Below are positions 14,515-23,158 of a stretch of 27,169 nt of DNA, in pieces (within the stretch, counting starts at the first letter, position 1; every line of letters starts with the position of its first letter). The notes beneath the pieces are model-generated. The model was not told where the DNA came from, made no database searches, and worked only from the letters and a program-made list of their open reading frames with translations. Source of the DNA: Yoonia sp. (GTDB lineage: Bacteria; Pseudomonadota; Alphaproteobacteria; Rhodobacterales; Rhodobacteraceae). The stretch lies in the NCBI GenBank assembly GCA_028822885.1, contig JAPKCP010000006.1, forward strand, positions 1 to 27,169, given 5' to 3'. The translations under genes were made by a program, and so were the position numbers.

Positions 14515-15498
14515 TTACAGGCCAATCTGACTGAGGGCCGCATCAAGTGGCCCCCAGTCCTTTATTGTCAGGCGCACAGGCAATGTCAGCACCTTCGCAC
14601 GGAATGCATCAGGCAAACGCACAGCATCTTTTTCCGTTGTGACCAACTGCGCATTTCTCAATCGCGCCTCGCCTTCAAGCCGCGTCATCAAGGCAGGGGT
14701 TAGGGGTTGATGATCCGACAACGCCTCTGTGTGAATAAGTGTGACGCCAAGATCGCGAAGCGTTTGAAAAAACTTCTCCGGATGGCCGATGCCAGCAAAA
14801 GCCAAGACAGGTAACCCCTGCCAAGGCATTCCCGTGGGAAGCGGATCAAGCTTGCCTATGATATGAGGACAGTCCAGCGGCCACTGATTTGCAAATTGCG
14901 CCTGTTCGGCAGGCCCACCAATCGACAGCACAATATCGGCGCGCATCAAGCCCTTGGCGACAGGTTCTCGCAATGGTCCTGCCGGAATAACGCGGCCATT
15001 TCCGAAACCATGCTTTGCATCAACGACAACAATTGACAGGTCTTTTTGAACGCTTGGGTTTTGGAAACCATCATCAAGAATGATCACATCCGCACCCGCG
15101 TTTTGCGCAGCTTTCACGCCATCTGAGCGCGTTTTAGCGACCCATGTTGGGGCAAAAGCAGCAAGTAAAAGCGGTTCATCCCCGACTTGCCCAGCTTTAT
15201 GGATCAAGGGGTCAACCTGCGTTGGCCCCGTTTCGGTACCGCCAAAGCCGCGCGACACAATGTGCGGCATGCGCCCCCGTGCGATCAAGTGAGTGGTCAA
15301 AGCCATCGCTGTCGGCGTTTTACCAGTGCCTCCCGCGTTGATATTACCACTGCAAATGACCGGGATATCCGCTTTCATTCCTTGTTGCCCAACACGCCGG
15401 GCAGTTGCGGCTGCATAGATCATTGCCAGCGGCGACAGCATCCGGGCTTGCCACGTTGGATGATCCGGCGATGAAAACCAGAATAGCGGTGCTTTCAT
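14515..15498 (-). CDS. lpxK: Tetraacyldisaccharide 4'-kinase LpxK
   Basis: Inner-membrane-associated kinase that phosphorylates the 4' position of tetraacyldisaccharide 1-phosphate to give lipid IVA, the sixth step of lipid A synthesis. The 327-residue product has an N-terminal membrane-associated helix (PLAMIYAAATARR) and the Walker A segment GNINAGGTGKTP at residues 51-62. It also has HIVSRGFGG and the DDGFQNPSVQKDLSIVVVDA segment typical of LpxK, plus LVTTEKDAVRLP near the C-terminus. One base separates its ATG from the stop of the WaaA-like gene, so the two are translated from one transcript. Confidence 0.96.
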   Translation of the reverse strand: MKAPLFWFSSPDHPTWQARMLSPLAMIYAAATARRVGQQGMKADIPVICSGNINAGGTGKTPTAMALTTHLIARGRMPHIVSRGFGGTETGPTQVDPLIHKAGQVGDEPLLLAAFAPTWVAKTRSDGVKAAQNAGADVIILDDGFQNPSVQKDLSIVVVDAKHGFGNGRVIPAGPLREPVAKGLMRADIVLSIGGPAEQAQFANQWPLDCPHIIGKLDPLPTGMPWQGLPVLAFAGIGHPEKFFQTLRDLGVTLIHTEALSDHQPLTPALMTRLEGEARLRNAQLVTTEKDAVRLPDAFRAKVLTLPVRLTIKDWGPLDAALSQIGL

Positions 15499-15499
15499 G

Positions 15500-16687
15500 T
15501 CATCGTCCTATCTCGTCGAGCTGCGCAATCACGGCCTCTGCGATCCGGTTTGTCACATCAGCCCCACGCGATGTCACATCCCAAGCCGCATGCACGATCA
15601 GCGCCGTCTTGTCCGGCGAAAGCAGCATTTCAACAGTATCCCCCAGGTCCTCAAATGACTTAAGGGATACACAGGCATCCGCCGCAGCAAGCCGTTTAAT
15701 CTGCGTGTCAAAGGGTGCAACATCCGGCCCGTGCAGGACAGCAGATCCCAACGTTGCGGCTTCAAACGGATCGCGGCAAGGCCCACCTGATAGACTCCCA
15801 CCAAGATATGTAATTGGTGCGATTCGATACCACAGGCCCATTTCGCCCTCGATATCAGCGACATAGACCTGCGTGGCTTCACCAGATTCTTCACCTGCCG
15901 AGCGTTGTGCGACAGAGAATCCTGCGTTGCGCAACCTATCAACTGCTGCGTCAACTTGGGAGAGGTCCCGCAATGTCACAATCAACAGAAGTCGATGCGC
16001 CCGGCGGCTTGCCTGATGATGTGCCATCGCAATCTGATCAATTTCAGACAAGTCTGCATCAGCTGCCAACCAAATAGACCGCGCATCAAGCGTTTTTGTA
16101 ATGTCCTGACGTTCCTTTTCAAAATGAGGAAGGGCGGCTGGCGCGCTTTCAAGCGGTCCCAACGTTTCAATCCGAGATGCATCAGCACCACCGCGAACGA
16201 CCTGCATCGCGACGTCTTTATCAACAACCATGATCCTGACAAACTGCCGTAACATGGCACCCATCAATCCGGGCATCCTACTTTTTTTCGGTAGCCGCAG
16301 AACATTCTTGGTCGCACTCACAAGCATACAAGAAATGGCCGATTGCTTCAGTTCAAACAGGGTGCTTGGGTCAAGATCTGAATCAAGCCACAAAACAAGA
16401 CTGGGGCGCCAGTGCGTTAGGAATGCACAAATTTGCCCATGACCGCGCGGCGATTGAACGGTTTCACCACTTGCGAAAGGCAGTGATATAATCAGAGAAA
16501 TTTTGTCACCATCGACTTGGATTTGCTGCGACAGATCCCCCAGCGCATCAAGTTGATCAGGGTTGGTTGCCCGCACCCAGACCACAGTGCCATTCGGTCG
16601 CGGTGGCATGTCAGTCAGGGGCTTCCCGCCCCAATCGCCCTTGTAGCGCGAGAAATAGGCCGCGAGCGAAAGAGACCGATCAGGCAT
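15500..16687 (-). CDS. WaaA-like 3-deoxy-D-manno-octulosonic acid (Kdo) transferase, divergent
   Basis: A 395-residue protein of the Kdo-transferase (GT30) family. WaaA transfers Kdo from CMP-Kdo onto lipid IVA at the inner membrane. The C-terminal half fits the family: GEMGLWYRIAPITYLGGSL (about 290-308), GPCRDPFEAATLGSAVLHGP and the closing helices. The position next to lpxK fits lipopolysaccharide core synthesis. The N-terminal half is divergent: where canonical WaaA has W-x-H-A-x-S-x-G-E, this protein reads WVRATNPDQ (residues 37-45), so the expected catalytic Glu is Gln45 and the His is Arg39. From memory, homologues in Rhodobacterales share an atypical segment here, so activity on Kdo is uncertain. 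The start at 16687 has GGAA upstream; DUF4170 precedes it by 11 bases. Confidence 0.8.
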   Translation of the reverse strand: MPDRSLSLAAYFSRYKGDWGGKPLTDMPPRPNGTVVWVRATNPDQLDALGDLSQQIQVDGDKISLIISLPFASGETVQSPRGHGQICAFLTHWRPSLVLWLDSDLDPSTLFELKQSAISCMLVSATKNVLRLPKKSRMPGLMGAMLRQFVRIMVVDKDVAMQVVRGGADASRIETLGPLESAPAALPHFEKERQDITKTLDARSIWLAADADLSEIDQIAMAHHQASRRAHRLLLIVTLRDLSQVDAAVDRLRNAGFSVAQRSAGEESGEATQVYVADIEGEMGLWYRIAPITYLGGSLSGGPCRDPFEAATLGSAVLHGPDVAPFDTQIKRLAAADACVSLKSFEDLGDTVEMLLSPDKTALIVHAAWDVTSRGADVTNRIAEAVIAQLDEIGR

Positions 16688-16698
16688 GATGTGTTCCG

Positions 16699-16944
16699 CT
16701 AGCTATCGAGTTCTTCAGTCGGTGATGCGGGTGCCTCTTCGTCACGAAGCCGGTGCAAGTGCGCGATATAATAACGCGTATGAGCGTTGTCGACGGTGCG
16801 GTGCGCGGCACCTTTCCAAGCGTCATAGGCGCTGGCATAGTTGGGAAAAATTCCAACAACATCGATATTATCGACATCCGCAAATGCATTTTTCGCTGGA
16901 TCAATAAGCTCGCCGCCGAAGACAAGGTGCAAACGCTGGGTCAT
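16699..16944 (-). CDS. DUF4170 domain-containing protein
   Basis: An 81-residue soluble protein of the DUF4170 family, of unknown biochemical role. It has the family pattern LHLVFGGELIDPAKNAFAD, VDNIDVVGIFPNYASAYDAW and AHRTVDNAHTRYYIAHLHRL. It is found in alphaproteobacteria in this same position, between an inositol-phosphatase-like gene and the Kdo-transferase/lpxK pair, so a link to envelope lipid synthesis is likely but unproven. AAGG eight bases before the ATG is the ribosome binding site. Confidence 0.9.
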   Translation of the reverse strand: MTQRLHLVFGGELIDPAKNAFADVDNIDVVGIFPNYASAYDAWKGAAHRTVDNAHTRYYIAHLHRLRDEEAPASPTEELDS

Positions 16945-17014
16945 AAGGGGAGCCTTTTTTGTAAAGTGATTGAGGTGAACTTAAGGGTTTGCTTCCCGTG
17001 TCTCAACCCGCGAC

Positions 17015-17791
17015 TTACGCAAACGCCGCGCGCAAAAGGGAGGTTACAGGACTGCCAGCCACGACACCATTTACCTGCGGGTGGGGATTATTGAATCGCA
17101 GTGGTGCGCCGGTTTGGTCAGTCACGTCACCCCCAGCTTCAGCGACAATCAAGGCGCCTGCTGCGATATCCCATTCCCAAGACGGTCGCAGCGTCATCAT
17201 CGCGTCAAATCGCCCTTGGGCCGCAAGTGATAGACGATATGCCAGCGATGATCGAAATTCACGTTTCACCCCAAAAGGAGGGCTGCCAGCTGCCCAACAT
17301 TTGTCTGCAAAGCTGGCTTTGTTGGACAACACTGTTGCACCGTCGAAGTCAGCCTTGTTGGAGACTGAAATCTGCACTCCGTTCAGAAATGCACCGCCAC
17401 CTTTCGACGCCGTATACATCAAGTCGCGCATCGGCAAATACACAACCGCCGCAGTGACCAGTCCGTCTTCTAACACCGCAAGCGCATGCGCCCAATCGCT
17501 TGACCCATTGATGAATGCACGGGTCCCATCGATAGGATCTACGATGAATTGGCGCTTTGTATGCAGCCGAGAAGTGTTGTCTTCGGTTTCTTCGGACAAC
17601 CAGCCATAGTCAGACCGCGCACCCAGCAATTGCTGGGCCATCAACTCATTTACAGCCAAGTCAGCTTCGGTCACGGGACCAGCGCCATCATCCTTTTCCC
17701 AAACTTGTGGGTCAGCATCGACAAAGCCACGCGCAATTTCGCCAGAGGTTTTCGCAACAGCGGTAAGAAGCGCAAGATCAGTCACCGGCAA
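17015..17791 (-). CDS. Inositol monophosphatase-family phosphatase (CysQ-like 3'(2'),5'-bisphosphate nucleotidase)
   Basis: A 258-residue metal-dependent phosphatase of the inositol monophosphatase superfamily. It shows the metal-binding sites of the family: WLSEETE with Glu67/68, DPIDGTRAFI at residues 85-94, and WEWDIAAGALIVAEAGG with Asp208 near 205-221. The substrate could be 3'-phosphoadenosine 5'-phosphate (CysQ) or inositol monophosphate; motifs alone do not decide. The start is TTG at 17791, with AAGGG eight bases upstream; GTG at 17785 is an alternative without a binding site. It overlaps the end of pmbA by 14 bases, consistent with translational coupling. DUF4170 follows after 70 bases. 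Confidence 0.9.
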   Translation of the reverse strand: MPVTDLALLTAVAKTSGEIARGFVDADPQVWEKDDGAGPVTEADLAVNELMAQQLLGARSDYGWLSEETEDNTSRLHTKRQFIVDPIDGTRAFINGSSDWAHALAVLEDGLVTAAVVYLPMRDLMYTASKGGGAFLNGVQISVSNKADFDGATVLSNKASFADKCWAAGSPPFGVKREFRSSLAYRLSLAAQGRFDAMMTLRPSWEWDIAAGALIVAEAGGDVTDQTGAPLRFNNPHPQVNGVVAGSPVTSLLRAAFA

Positions 17792-19124
17792 GGGTGAGCC
17801 CTTCGATCAAAATAGAAGGAACAACGTGGCTCAGATGCGCCCGCGCATCATTGGCTGGGATCATCCGCATGAGCATATCACGCAGGTTTCCAGCTACAGT
17901 GCACTCGTTCACCGGGTAGGTAATTTCGCCATTCTCGATCCAAAATCCGGATGCACCACGAGAGTAATCCCCTGTATTGGGGTTCACCGTTGAGCCAATC
18001 ATCGACGTGATCAGCAGGCCCGTTCCCATATCGCTGATAAGATCAGCGCGGGATTTGTCGCCTTGCGTCAACGCAAGGTTTGACAAGCTTGGGGATGGCG
18101 GTGCGGATGTGCCGCGTGATGCGTTCGCCGTGCTGTCCATGCCAAGTTTCCGAGCGTTCGCGAGGTCCAGCGTCCACCCTGTTAAAACTCCATCTTCGAT
18201 GATTGCGCGACGCTGGGTCGCAAGACCTTCGGCGTCAAACATGCGCGACGAGAACGCGCGCGGTCGACGGGGGTCTTCGATCAGCGATATACCTGTGGGT
18301 AGAATTTGTTCGCCCAGCGCCTCGCGAAGCCAGCTTGACCCACGTGCAATGGATGCACCATTGATCGCTTGGCTGATGTGACCAACAAGGCTGCTCGAAA
18401 TGCGTTCGTCAAATAGAACTGGGTATGTCCCCGTTTTCGGTCTGCGCGCGCCGCTTCGCTCAACCGCACGAGCCGCAGCCTGACGTCCAATGTCGTCAGC
18501 GTCACGCAAATCAGCTTGAAAAATGCGGCTATCATAGTCGTAGTCCCGCTCCATATCGGCACCCGTGCCACTGATGGCAACGCAGGACAGACCACGGTCG
18601 CTGCGGGTATACCCACCAGAAAATCCATTGGATGCGGCAAGGTGAATACGGCGACGGCTATAACCAGCTGAGGCGGATTGAACTTGGCTGATGCCTTTGT
18701 TTGTCAGGGCTGCCGCCTCTGCCCGAGCTGCGTCGTCTTGCAGGGTGGCCGGGTCAGGTTCTTCCATCGGATCAAACATTTGCAGCGAAGCGCTATCGCG
18801 GTCACTCGCCAGTTGCGATGCATCCGCAAGACCTGCATATGGGTCTTCAGGTGCTTCGCGGGCCATCGCCACAGCGCGTTCGGCCATCTGTTCAAGGGTC
18901 GCAGTTTTTGCATCCGAAGAGGACACGCAGGCCTGCCGTTGGCCCACAAAAACCCGCAAGCCAACATCAACACCTTCAGACCGTTCGGCCTTTTCTAAGG
19001 CCCCGCCACGCACATCTATCGACACCGATGTGCCATCAACGGCGATTGCATCCACCGAATCTGCGCCTGCCTTTTTGGCAATTGCAATCATCTGTTCGGT
19101 AAGGTTGGAAAGCTCTTGGGACAT
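17778..19124 (-). CDS. pmbA: TldD/PmbA family metallopeptidase subunit (PmbA/TldE-type)
   Basis: A 448-residue protein of the TldD/PmbA family. TldD and PmbA (TldE) form a heteromeric zinc protease that processes peptide antibiotics and other peptides in Escherichia coli. The TldD subunit carries the HExxxH zinc site; I see no such motif here, so this is the PmbA/TldE-type partner. Family segments are the N-terminal VDGTSVSIDVRGGALEKAER, GGYTRSDRGLSCVAISGTGA in the middle, RRAIIEDGVLTGWTLDLANA (about 319-338), and NPNTGDYSRGASGFWIENGE near the C-terminus. The start at ATG 19124 has GGAG six bases upstream; a frame reaching 19181 has no family counterpart. The catalytic TldD subunit is not in the window. 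Confidence 0.92.
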   Translation of the reverse strand: MSQELSNLTEQMIAIAKKAGADSVDAIAVDGTSVSIDVRGGALEKAERSEGVDVGLRVFVGQRQACVSSSDAKTATLEQMAERAVAMAREAPEDPYAGLADASQLASDRDSASLQMFDPMEEPDPATLQDDAARAEAAALTNKGISQVQSASAGYSRRRIHLAASNGFSGGYTRSDRGLSCVAISGTGADMERDYDYDSRIFQADLRDADDIGRQAAARAVERSGARRPKTGTYPVLFDERISSSLVGHISQAINGASIARGSSWLREALGEQILPTGISLIEDPRRPRAFSSRMFDAEGLATQRRAIIEDGVLTGWTLDLANARKLGMDSTANASRGTSAPPSPSLSNLALTQGDKSRADLISDMGTGLLITSMIGSTVNPNTGDYSRGASGFWIENGEITYPVNECTVAGNLRDMLMRMIPANDARAHLSHVVPSILIEGLTLAGD

Positions 19125-19159
19125 GCGTGCTCCGGTCTGAAAGGTCGTAAGACAGGTAG

Positions 19160-19179
19160 GCGGCGGGTTGCCCCGCCGC
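19160..19179 (-). terminator. GC-rich hairpin between DUF2125 gene and pmbA
   Basis: GCGGCGGG (19160-19167) and CCCGCCGC (19172-19179) make a perfect eight-pair stem with a four-base loop, in the 64-base gap after the DUF2125 stop codon at 19189 and before pmbA. No T-run follows on the minus strand, so it may attenuate rather than stop transcription. Confidence 0.45.
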
Positions 19180-19188
19180 AAGAGGCGC

Positions 19189-20724
19189 TTAACGCATGCG
19201 TTGCCCGTTCACCATGACATGACCTTCGCCGTTCACGTCAACACGCGATTCAAACGCATCATCGCCCGTCGCACTTGCGATGAAACCCATACCAAGACGG
19301 GCCATTCCAGCCTCGTCCTGACCGATAACCCCAAGTGTGACCAAGCGATCAATCAGGGCATTTGCACCCACGACGTTCAAGATCGCGCTACCTTCGGGGC
19401 TTGGAAAACCGTCAAACGTGGTCGTGTCCGCGTTATCGAGTGTGAATGACCCAGTCGCCAATGCACTTGTCCCGATGGCGCTTACTGAAACCTCATTCAC
19501 TGTGAGGCTTTCTAAGCTAATCGGTGGCAGGTCCTGCTCCATCTGCGCTTCGAGCGTTGCAAAGTTCAGCGCGTCGATTTCTGAAATGACCTTGCCTGAT
19601 ACGTCAATGTTGATCGAGGCTGGGTCGCGCGGCAAGTCACCTGACGGATCAAAAAGACCCCAAATGTCATCGCTGAATGTGAGGTCTTGTAAATTGAACT
19701 GCAGTGCGACGTCCTGCATATCTGTGCTTGGCAGCAGTGGGATTTTGTAGCCACCAGAAACAGCACTTAGGCTACCAGACACTGGAAAAGGAAATGCGTC
19801 TGGCATCATCACTTTAAAATCGATGTCTTTGCCCTCCCCAAACAGATCCATACCCATTGCGTCGATTGAGAAGCGGCTAGAAGCCGAGCCCGTCGCTTGG
19901 AATTGCTCCGACACGACAACACCGTCTGATGTCGTGATCGTTTCACTTGTCCCACCGCCCGCATTAGATGTGCCACGCAGATAAGCGCCGCCAGCAAGAA
20001 CAGCAGACAGGTTCATTACATTGGACCCACCCGCAGGCAAGGCCGTTTGGAACGCTGCCTCATTGGCGCCAAGCCGACCAGTATTGCTGATCACACCACC
20101 ATCAGGGACTTTCACAATGTAAGCGATGTCCGTCGATCCGGTCTGCATCTCTGTCGATGTCGTGATCAAATCACCGGTCACAACGCGCGAGGTAGCACTG
20201 TAACCGCTCATCAGGGCCTGCATCGTCATGTCGATATCTTCTGCTGGGATATCAATGTCTTTCAACGCGAGCGACACACCATCAGCGGATTGCGCAAACG
20301 TCACATCGTCGGGCGTACCTGATGCCATACCCTGAAAGTTATCCTGCTTGATCGACAGCGTTATTGATCCTGCACCCTCATTCGGGACATCAACTTCAAT
20401 CCGCAGATCAAAGTCATCAGGAAAGGCAATTTCCACGGTGCCATCAGATTGGTCGGTCATCCGCATGTTGGGCATAATGACCCGCATCGTCGCAACCCCA
20501 AATGGGAAGCGGTATAACAGCGCGTGGTTTGAAACGACCGTATCAGCCCCGTCAGCTTCAGGCGTTCCAATCACCTGCGCGCCGGTTGATTCATAATAGG
20601 CCGTGTAGGACGCCCAAACGTCAGTTGCAGTCACGTCAGCCGTTGCGGCATTTGCCATCAGGACGGCAGCGGATAAAACGGTCGTTCCAAATAAACGACT
20701 TACAATGAGGCGGCGACGCAGCAT
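19189..20724 (-). CDS. DUF2125 domain-containing exported protein, copy 1
   Basis: A 511-residue protein with a signal peptide (residues 1-29, cleavage ATA-DV), so periplasmic or outer-membrane associated. DUF2125 has no assigned function. The product is mainly beta-strand-like, with repeated D/S/T-rich strands and few charged helices. Segments shared with the neighbouring paralogue are ADVTATDVWASY at the N-terminus, FSDDIWGLFDPSGDLPRDPA near 355-374, TFDGFPSPEG, VGANALIDRLV and the very C-terminal GHVMVNGQRM. The ATG at 20724 has AAAAGGG eight bases upstream. It lies between its paralogue (66 bases upstream, across a terminator) and pmbA (64 bases downstream). Confidence 0.88.
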   Translation of the reverse strand: MLRRRLIVSRLFGTTVLSAAVLMANAATADVTATDVWASYTAYYESTGAQVIGTPEADGADTVVSNHALLYRFPFGVATMRVIMPNMRMTDQSDGTVEIAFPDDFDLRIEVDVPNEGAGSITLSIKQDNFQGMASGTPDDVTFAQSADGVSLALKDIDIPAEDIDMTMQALMSGYSATSRVVTGDLITTSTEMQTGSTDIAYIVKVPDGGVISNTGRLGANEAAFQTALPAGGSNVMNLSAVLAGGAYLRGTSNAGGGTSETITTSDGVVVSEQFQATGSASSRFSIDAMGMDLFGEGKDIDFKVMMPDAFPFPVSGSLSAVSGGYKIPLLPSTDMQDVALQFNLQDLTFSDDIWGLFDPSGDLPRDPASINIDVSGKVISEIDALNFATLEAQMEQDLPPISLESLTVNEVSVSAIGTSALATGSFTLDNADTTTFDGFPSPEGSAILNVVGANALIDRLVTLGVIGQDEAGMARLGMGFIASATGDDAFESRVDVNGEGHVMVNGQRMR

Positions 20725-20743
20725 AGGTTAACCCTTTTCAATG

Positions 20744-20773
20744 AAAAAAGGCGCGACGGTTGCCCATCGCGCC
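20744..20773 (-). terminator. Intrinsic terminator of the upstream DUF2125 gene
   Basis: Read on the minus strand, GGCGCGA (20773-20767) pairs with TCGCGCC (20756-20750) across a ten-base loop and is followed by six T residues (20749-20744). It lies 17 bases after the stop codon at 20791 and would largely separate expression of the two DUF2125 copies. Confidence 0.85.
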
Positions 20774-20790
20774 CCGTTGTTTCGCTAAGC

Positions 20791-22290
20791 TTACTGGATA
20801 CGTTGACCGTTGGCCATGATGTGACCCTGCTCATTGATCTCAATCTTGGAGGTCAAGGCATCATCACCCGCAGGTACCGTGAACATGCCCATAAACATAC
20901 GGCCCATTGTAGCCTGTTCGGCAGGCAGCAGGCCCATATTCACAGCCGTATCAATCAGCGCATTTGCGCCTGTAATACCGATGTTCAACTCACCCTGTGG
21001 GCGCGGCAACCCATCAAACGTCTCAAGATCCGTGTTGTCAAAGGTGAAGTCACCATCGCCAACGATCTCAGCACCCGCACCAGCAAGACGAAGACCGATA
21101 AGCTGGAGTGTGTTCAGCTCGCCCGGAACATCCGCGTACGCCATCGCCTCTGCTTGCTCAGGGTCAAGTACATCGAAGAACAGTTTCGCCAAGCCTGAAA
21201 TATCCAATTCAATTGAAATTGGATCGCGCGGAATAGCCCCGCTTGGATCGACCATACTCCAGATGTCGTCACTGACGGTTACGTCCGTCAGGGCCATATC
21301 AAAGCCAAACTCTACGGGGTCTTCGGTGCTTGCAATCGGGGCGTGAAAGCCCATTTCTGCTACGTTCCACGAGACGTTAACCGGGAACGGCAGGTCAGAC
21401 ATTTGCGCGTTCACGTCGACGCCTTCAAAGGCAAAGCCATAAGAAAGTTCAGCCGCGTCCATGCTCGCGCCAAAGCCACTATAACCCATTTGGACCGTGA
21501 CAGTGCCGGCATCACCGTGATCATTGAAATCAGCTAGAAAACTAGCGCCCAAATATTCAAACGAACTGTCAAAGCCAAAACCATCCGCAAACCAAGTCTC
21601 AGGGTTATCGGTGTCCAAGCCTTCGGGGGCGTTTATTTTCCCGTCGATGTTGAGACGGTCCACCTTGCCGCTCACCAGCACATAACTGTCGCCGCCCGGT
21701 TCTTGCACATCGAACAGAATGTCGATGCTTTCAGCAAGCAGACTATAGATAAGCGTGTCAGCAGCGCCGCTGTTAGATTGATAAGTTCCTGAAACCGCGT
21801 TGGCCTTCAAGAAGATATCGCCTTCGATGTCAGCCGCGTCACCTTTGAATTCAGCCAACCGAATGGTGGAGCTGTCTGCCGAAATATCATAGTTCATCGC
21901 GTCAGGATCACCACTGACCAAGACAACCATGTTTTCCTGGGCAACTTCGAGATCGACAATGAAATCGTCTTCCACATTCACCGCAATGATATAGCTGTCC
22001 GGCATGGTTATCGACACAGTGCCGTCACCGTTTTCGGTAAACACCAGCGGACCCATGTTCGCTGTTACACTGCTAGAATCGTCTTCCATCGTGAGGTTGA
22101 GATCACGGATCGTTAGCGTGTCGCCATCAACCTCTTCTGCACCAATGGAAATGCCCTCTGATCCATAAAGCATCAGACTATCTTGCCAATCAGCCCACAC
22201 CTCCGCGGCTGTCACGTCTGCTATTGCAGTGGACGCGGACAGGAGGGCAGCCACACAAACGGCGCTACGTAACATAATGACATTTTTCAT
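20791..22290 (-). CDS. DUF2125 domain-containing exported protein, copy 2
   Basis: A 499-residue exported protein, paralogous to the gene at 19189-20724. The signal peptide is residues 1-24 (cleavage AIA-DV) and the first mature residues ADVTAAEVWADW closely match copy 1. Further shared segments are VSDDIWSMVDPSGAIPRDPI, TFDGLPRPQGELNI, ITGANALIDTAV and the closing GHIMANGQRI. The middle is diverged. The mature protein is strongly acidic. The start at ATG 22290 has AAAGG eight bases upstream; a TTG at 22305 that would add five residues lies within that site. It is divergent from the SDR gene over 109 bases, has its own terminator, and so is probably a single-gene unit. Function unknown. Confidence 0.88.
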   Translation of the reverse strand: MKNVIMLRSAVCVAALLSASTAIADVTAAEVWADWQDSLMLYGSEGISIGAEEVDGDTLTIRDLNLTMEDDSSSVTANMGPLVFTENGDGTVSITMPDSYIIAVNVEDDFIVDLEVAQENMVVLVSGDPDAMNYDISADSSTIRLAEFKGDAADIEGDIFLKANAVSGTYQSNSGAADTLIYSLLAESIDILFDVQEPGGDSYVLVSGKVDRLNIDGKINAPEGLDTDNPETWFADGFGFDSSFEYLGASFLADFNDHGDAGTVTVQMGYSGFGASMDAAELSYGFAFEGVDVNAQMSDLPFPVNVSWNVAEMGFHAPIASTEDPVEFGFDMALTDVTVSDDIWSMVDPSGAIPRDPISIELDISGLAKLFFDVLDPEQAEAMAYADVPGELNTLQLIGLRLAGAGAEIVGDGDFTFDNTDLETFDGLPRPQGELNIGITGANALIDTAVNMGLLPAEQATMGRMFMGMFTVPAGDDALTSKIEINEQGHIMANGQRIQ

Positions 22291-22356
22291 AGGATCGCCT
22301 TTCAAAATTTCTAGCTATAGTGTCGGTTGACTTATGCAGATGTGCAAGGTCAGGAA

Positions 22357-22369
22357 TGCTAGTCTAGCA
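22357..22369. promoter_or_regulatory. Palindrome upstream of the SDR gene
   Basis: TGCTAGTCTAGCA is a perfect inverted repeat with one central T, 31 bases before the SDR start codon and within the divergent promoter region shared with the DUF2125 gene at 22290. It is a plausible operator; no known regulator motif is recognised. Confidence 0.35.
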
Positions 22370-22399
22370 GGCATTGGCCTGAGTAGCTAAGGATACCCC

Positions 22400-23158
22400 A
22401 TGATAGATCAATCGCTTATTGGAAAAACCGTCCTAATCACTGGTGCCAGCCGTGGTATCGGCGAGGCGGCAGCGCGTGCATTTGCGGATGCTGGGGCCAA
22501 CGTCGTCCTCACGGCTAGAACCAAAGATGCGATTGTGGGCATTGCCAAAGACATCGGGAAACGCGCCCTTGCGATCCCTTGCGACGTGGCCGATGCAACG
22601 TCTGTCAATAATGCCGTCGATCAAACCGTTGACCATTTTGGTGGGCTTGATGTGCTCATCGGCAATGCAGGGTGCATTCAACCGATCTCATTTCTAGCTG
22701 AAACCGACGTCGATGCTTTTTCACAAGCAGTAGACGTCAATTTCAAAGGCGTCTTTTACGGAATGCGCGCAGTCTTGCCCCACATGATCGCACAAGGTGC
22801 GGGGACAATTATCACCATATCATCAGGTGCCGCACATAATCCGATGCAAGGATGGCCAACATATTGTTCATCCAAAGCAGGGGCCTACATGCTGACCCGC
22901 GCGGCTGATCTCGAAAACAGAGAGCACGGCATCCGCATTCTTGGCTTGTCACCCGGTACGGTCGCAACTGAAATGCAACGTGAAATCAAAGCGTCGGGCA
23001 TCAACCCCGTTTCAAGCCTTGATTGGTCCGACCACATTCCGCCAGAATGGCCAGCCAAAGCGTTGGTTTGGATGTGCAGCGCTGAGGCTGATCCGTTTTT
23101 GGGTACTGATATTTCGCTTAGAGATGAGAATATTCGCCGTAAAGTTGGCTTAACATGA
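22400..23158 (+). CDS. Short-chain dehydrogenase/reductase (SDR)
   Basis: A 252-residue classical SDR oxidoreductase. It has the nucleotide-binding motif GASRGIG (residues 15-21), LIGNAGCIQPI with the structural NAG, the catalytic serine in ITISSGAAHN (about 139-148), and Y155-CSSK159. The residue after the second strand (VVLTARTKD, with Arg) suggests NADP preference, but this is an inference. The substrate is unknown. AAGGAT about eight bases before the ATG is the ribosome binding site. Its stop overlaps the start of the crotonase-family gene by four bases (ATGA), so the pair is translated together and probably acts in one pathway on a CoA thioester or related acid. Confidence 0.92.
   Translation: MIDQSLIGKTVLITGASRGIGEAAARAFADAGANVVLTARTKDAIVGIAKDIGKRALAIPCDVADATSVNNAVDQTVDHFGGLDVLIGNAGCIQPISFLAETDVDAFSQAVDVNFKGVFYGMRAVLPHMIAQGAGTIITISSGAAHNPMQGWPTYCSSKAGAYMLTRAADLENREHGIRILGLSPGTVATEMQREIKASGINPVSSLDWSDHIPPEWPAKALVWMCSAEADPFLGTDISLRDENIRRKVGLT

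Noticed and set aside
17778..19124. TldD catalytic subunit
   Set aside because: No HExxxH zinc motif is visible; the sequence follows the PmbA/TldE pattern.
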